Assembly (NCBI GenBank): GCA_902785425.1
Contig: CACZYP010000037.1
Location: 1 to 52,916 of the forward strand
DNA length: 52,916 nt
Direction of reading: 5' to 3'
Source: an uncultured Ruminococcus sp.
GTDB taxonomy: Bacteria > Bacillota > Clostridia > Oscillospirales > Acutalibacteraceae
Positions 52,818 to 52,916 of the stretch are shown here, in pieces. Below the pieces are notes generated by a model. That model was not told the origin of the DNA. It saw nothing but the letters and a program-made list of their open reading frames with translations, and did no database searches. The position numbers and the translations under genes are program-made. Each line of letters opens with the position of its first letter. Position 1 is the stretch's first letter.

Positions 52818-52916
52818 TTAAGGAAGCACTGATTAAATCGAGTGCCCATATTGCGCAGTCAGATTTGCGGACAGTGTCCGCAGACAGATATGCGTTACAC
52901 ACTTTGATTTATGATG
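52818..52916. mobile_element. MITE-like dispersed repeat, copy C, cut by the window edge
   Basis: Starts TTAAGGAAGCACTGATTAAA, then the GAGTGCCCATATTGCGCAGTC core shared with 3891 and 22328-22474. It continues to the end of the window, so its right end is not seen. Confidence 0.6.

Noticed and set aside
1-52916. tRNA or rRNA genes, including a tRNA attachment site for the integrase
   Set aside because: No cloverleaf-like sequence was noticed by eye near the integrase; the rpsI end explains the attachment site better.

Overview
The window looks like chromosome from a Gram-positive gut or rumen bacterium of the Ruminococcus / Oscillospiraceae type. It carries a four-cohesin, dockerin-bearing scaffoldin-like protein, two leucine-rich-repeat proteins ending in dockerins, a type IV pilus gene cluster, the spore-germination gene ypeB and the Firmicutes regulator ireB. 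This is inferred from gene content only.

Layout. 1-3.6 kb: ypeB between two copies of a hairpin-bearing intergenic repeat, then a TfoX-N domain gene and a small membrane protein. 4.1-34.1 kb: an accessory region next to the ribosomal genes rplM-rpsI. Three copies of the rpsI 3' end with its terminator (about 4062-4141, 14380-14464, and the genuine one at 34047-34129) behave like attachment sites. They divide the region into two islands. Island 1 (about 10.3 kb) is a single minus-strand operon: a complete Wadjet system (jetA-jetB-jetC-jetD) continuing into a PLD-helicase-DUF3427 protein and a Nudix hydrolase; it has no recombinase. Island 2 (about 19.6 kb) holds a restriction-modification pair coupled to a STAND ATPase with a C-terminal HEPN-type motif; a serine recombinase overlapping a macro-domain gene; a ClpP-like protease next to a soluble VirD4-like ATPase; a Rep_trans/MobT-like protein with small phage-type DNA-binding proteins; a tyrosine integrase; and a block of surface/lipoprotein genes and an XRE regulator.

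34.1-35.1 kb: rpsI and rplM with their own promoter and terminator. 35.7-41.7 kb: the scaffoldin-like protein and a large LRR-dockerin protein. 42.0-49.7 kb: a type IV pilus assembly operon (a pilM-pilN fusion, pilO, pilD, pilB, pilT, pilC) with no pilin in view. 49.8-52.9 kb: housekeeping-type genes (MIF-family tautomerase, coiled-coil protein, CpXC protein, ireB, a small conserved protein), ending in repeats.

The strongest leads are the tandem rpsI attachment sites with compensatory terminator changes and 11-bp-spaced arm repeats, the six-gene Wadjet operon, the R-M/STAND-HEPN operon, and the ClpP-like/VirD4-like pair. Starts were refined from ribosome binding sites where stated. No tRNA, rRNA or CRISPR array was seen.
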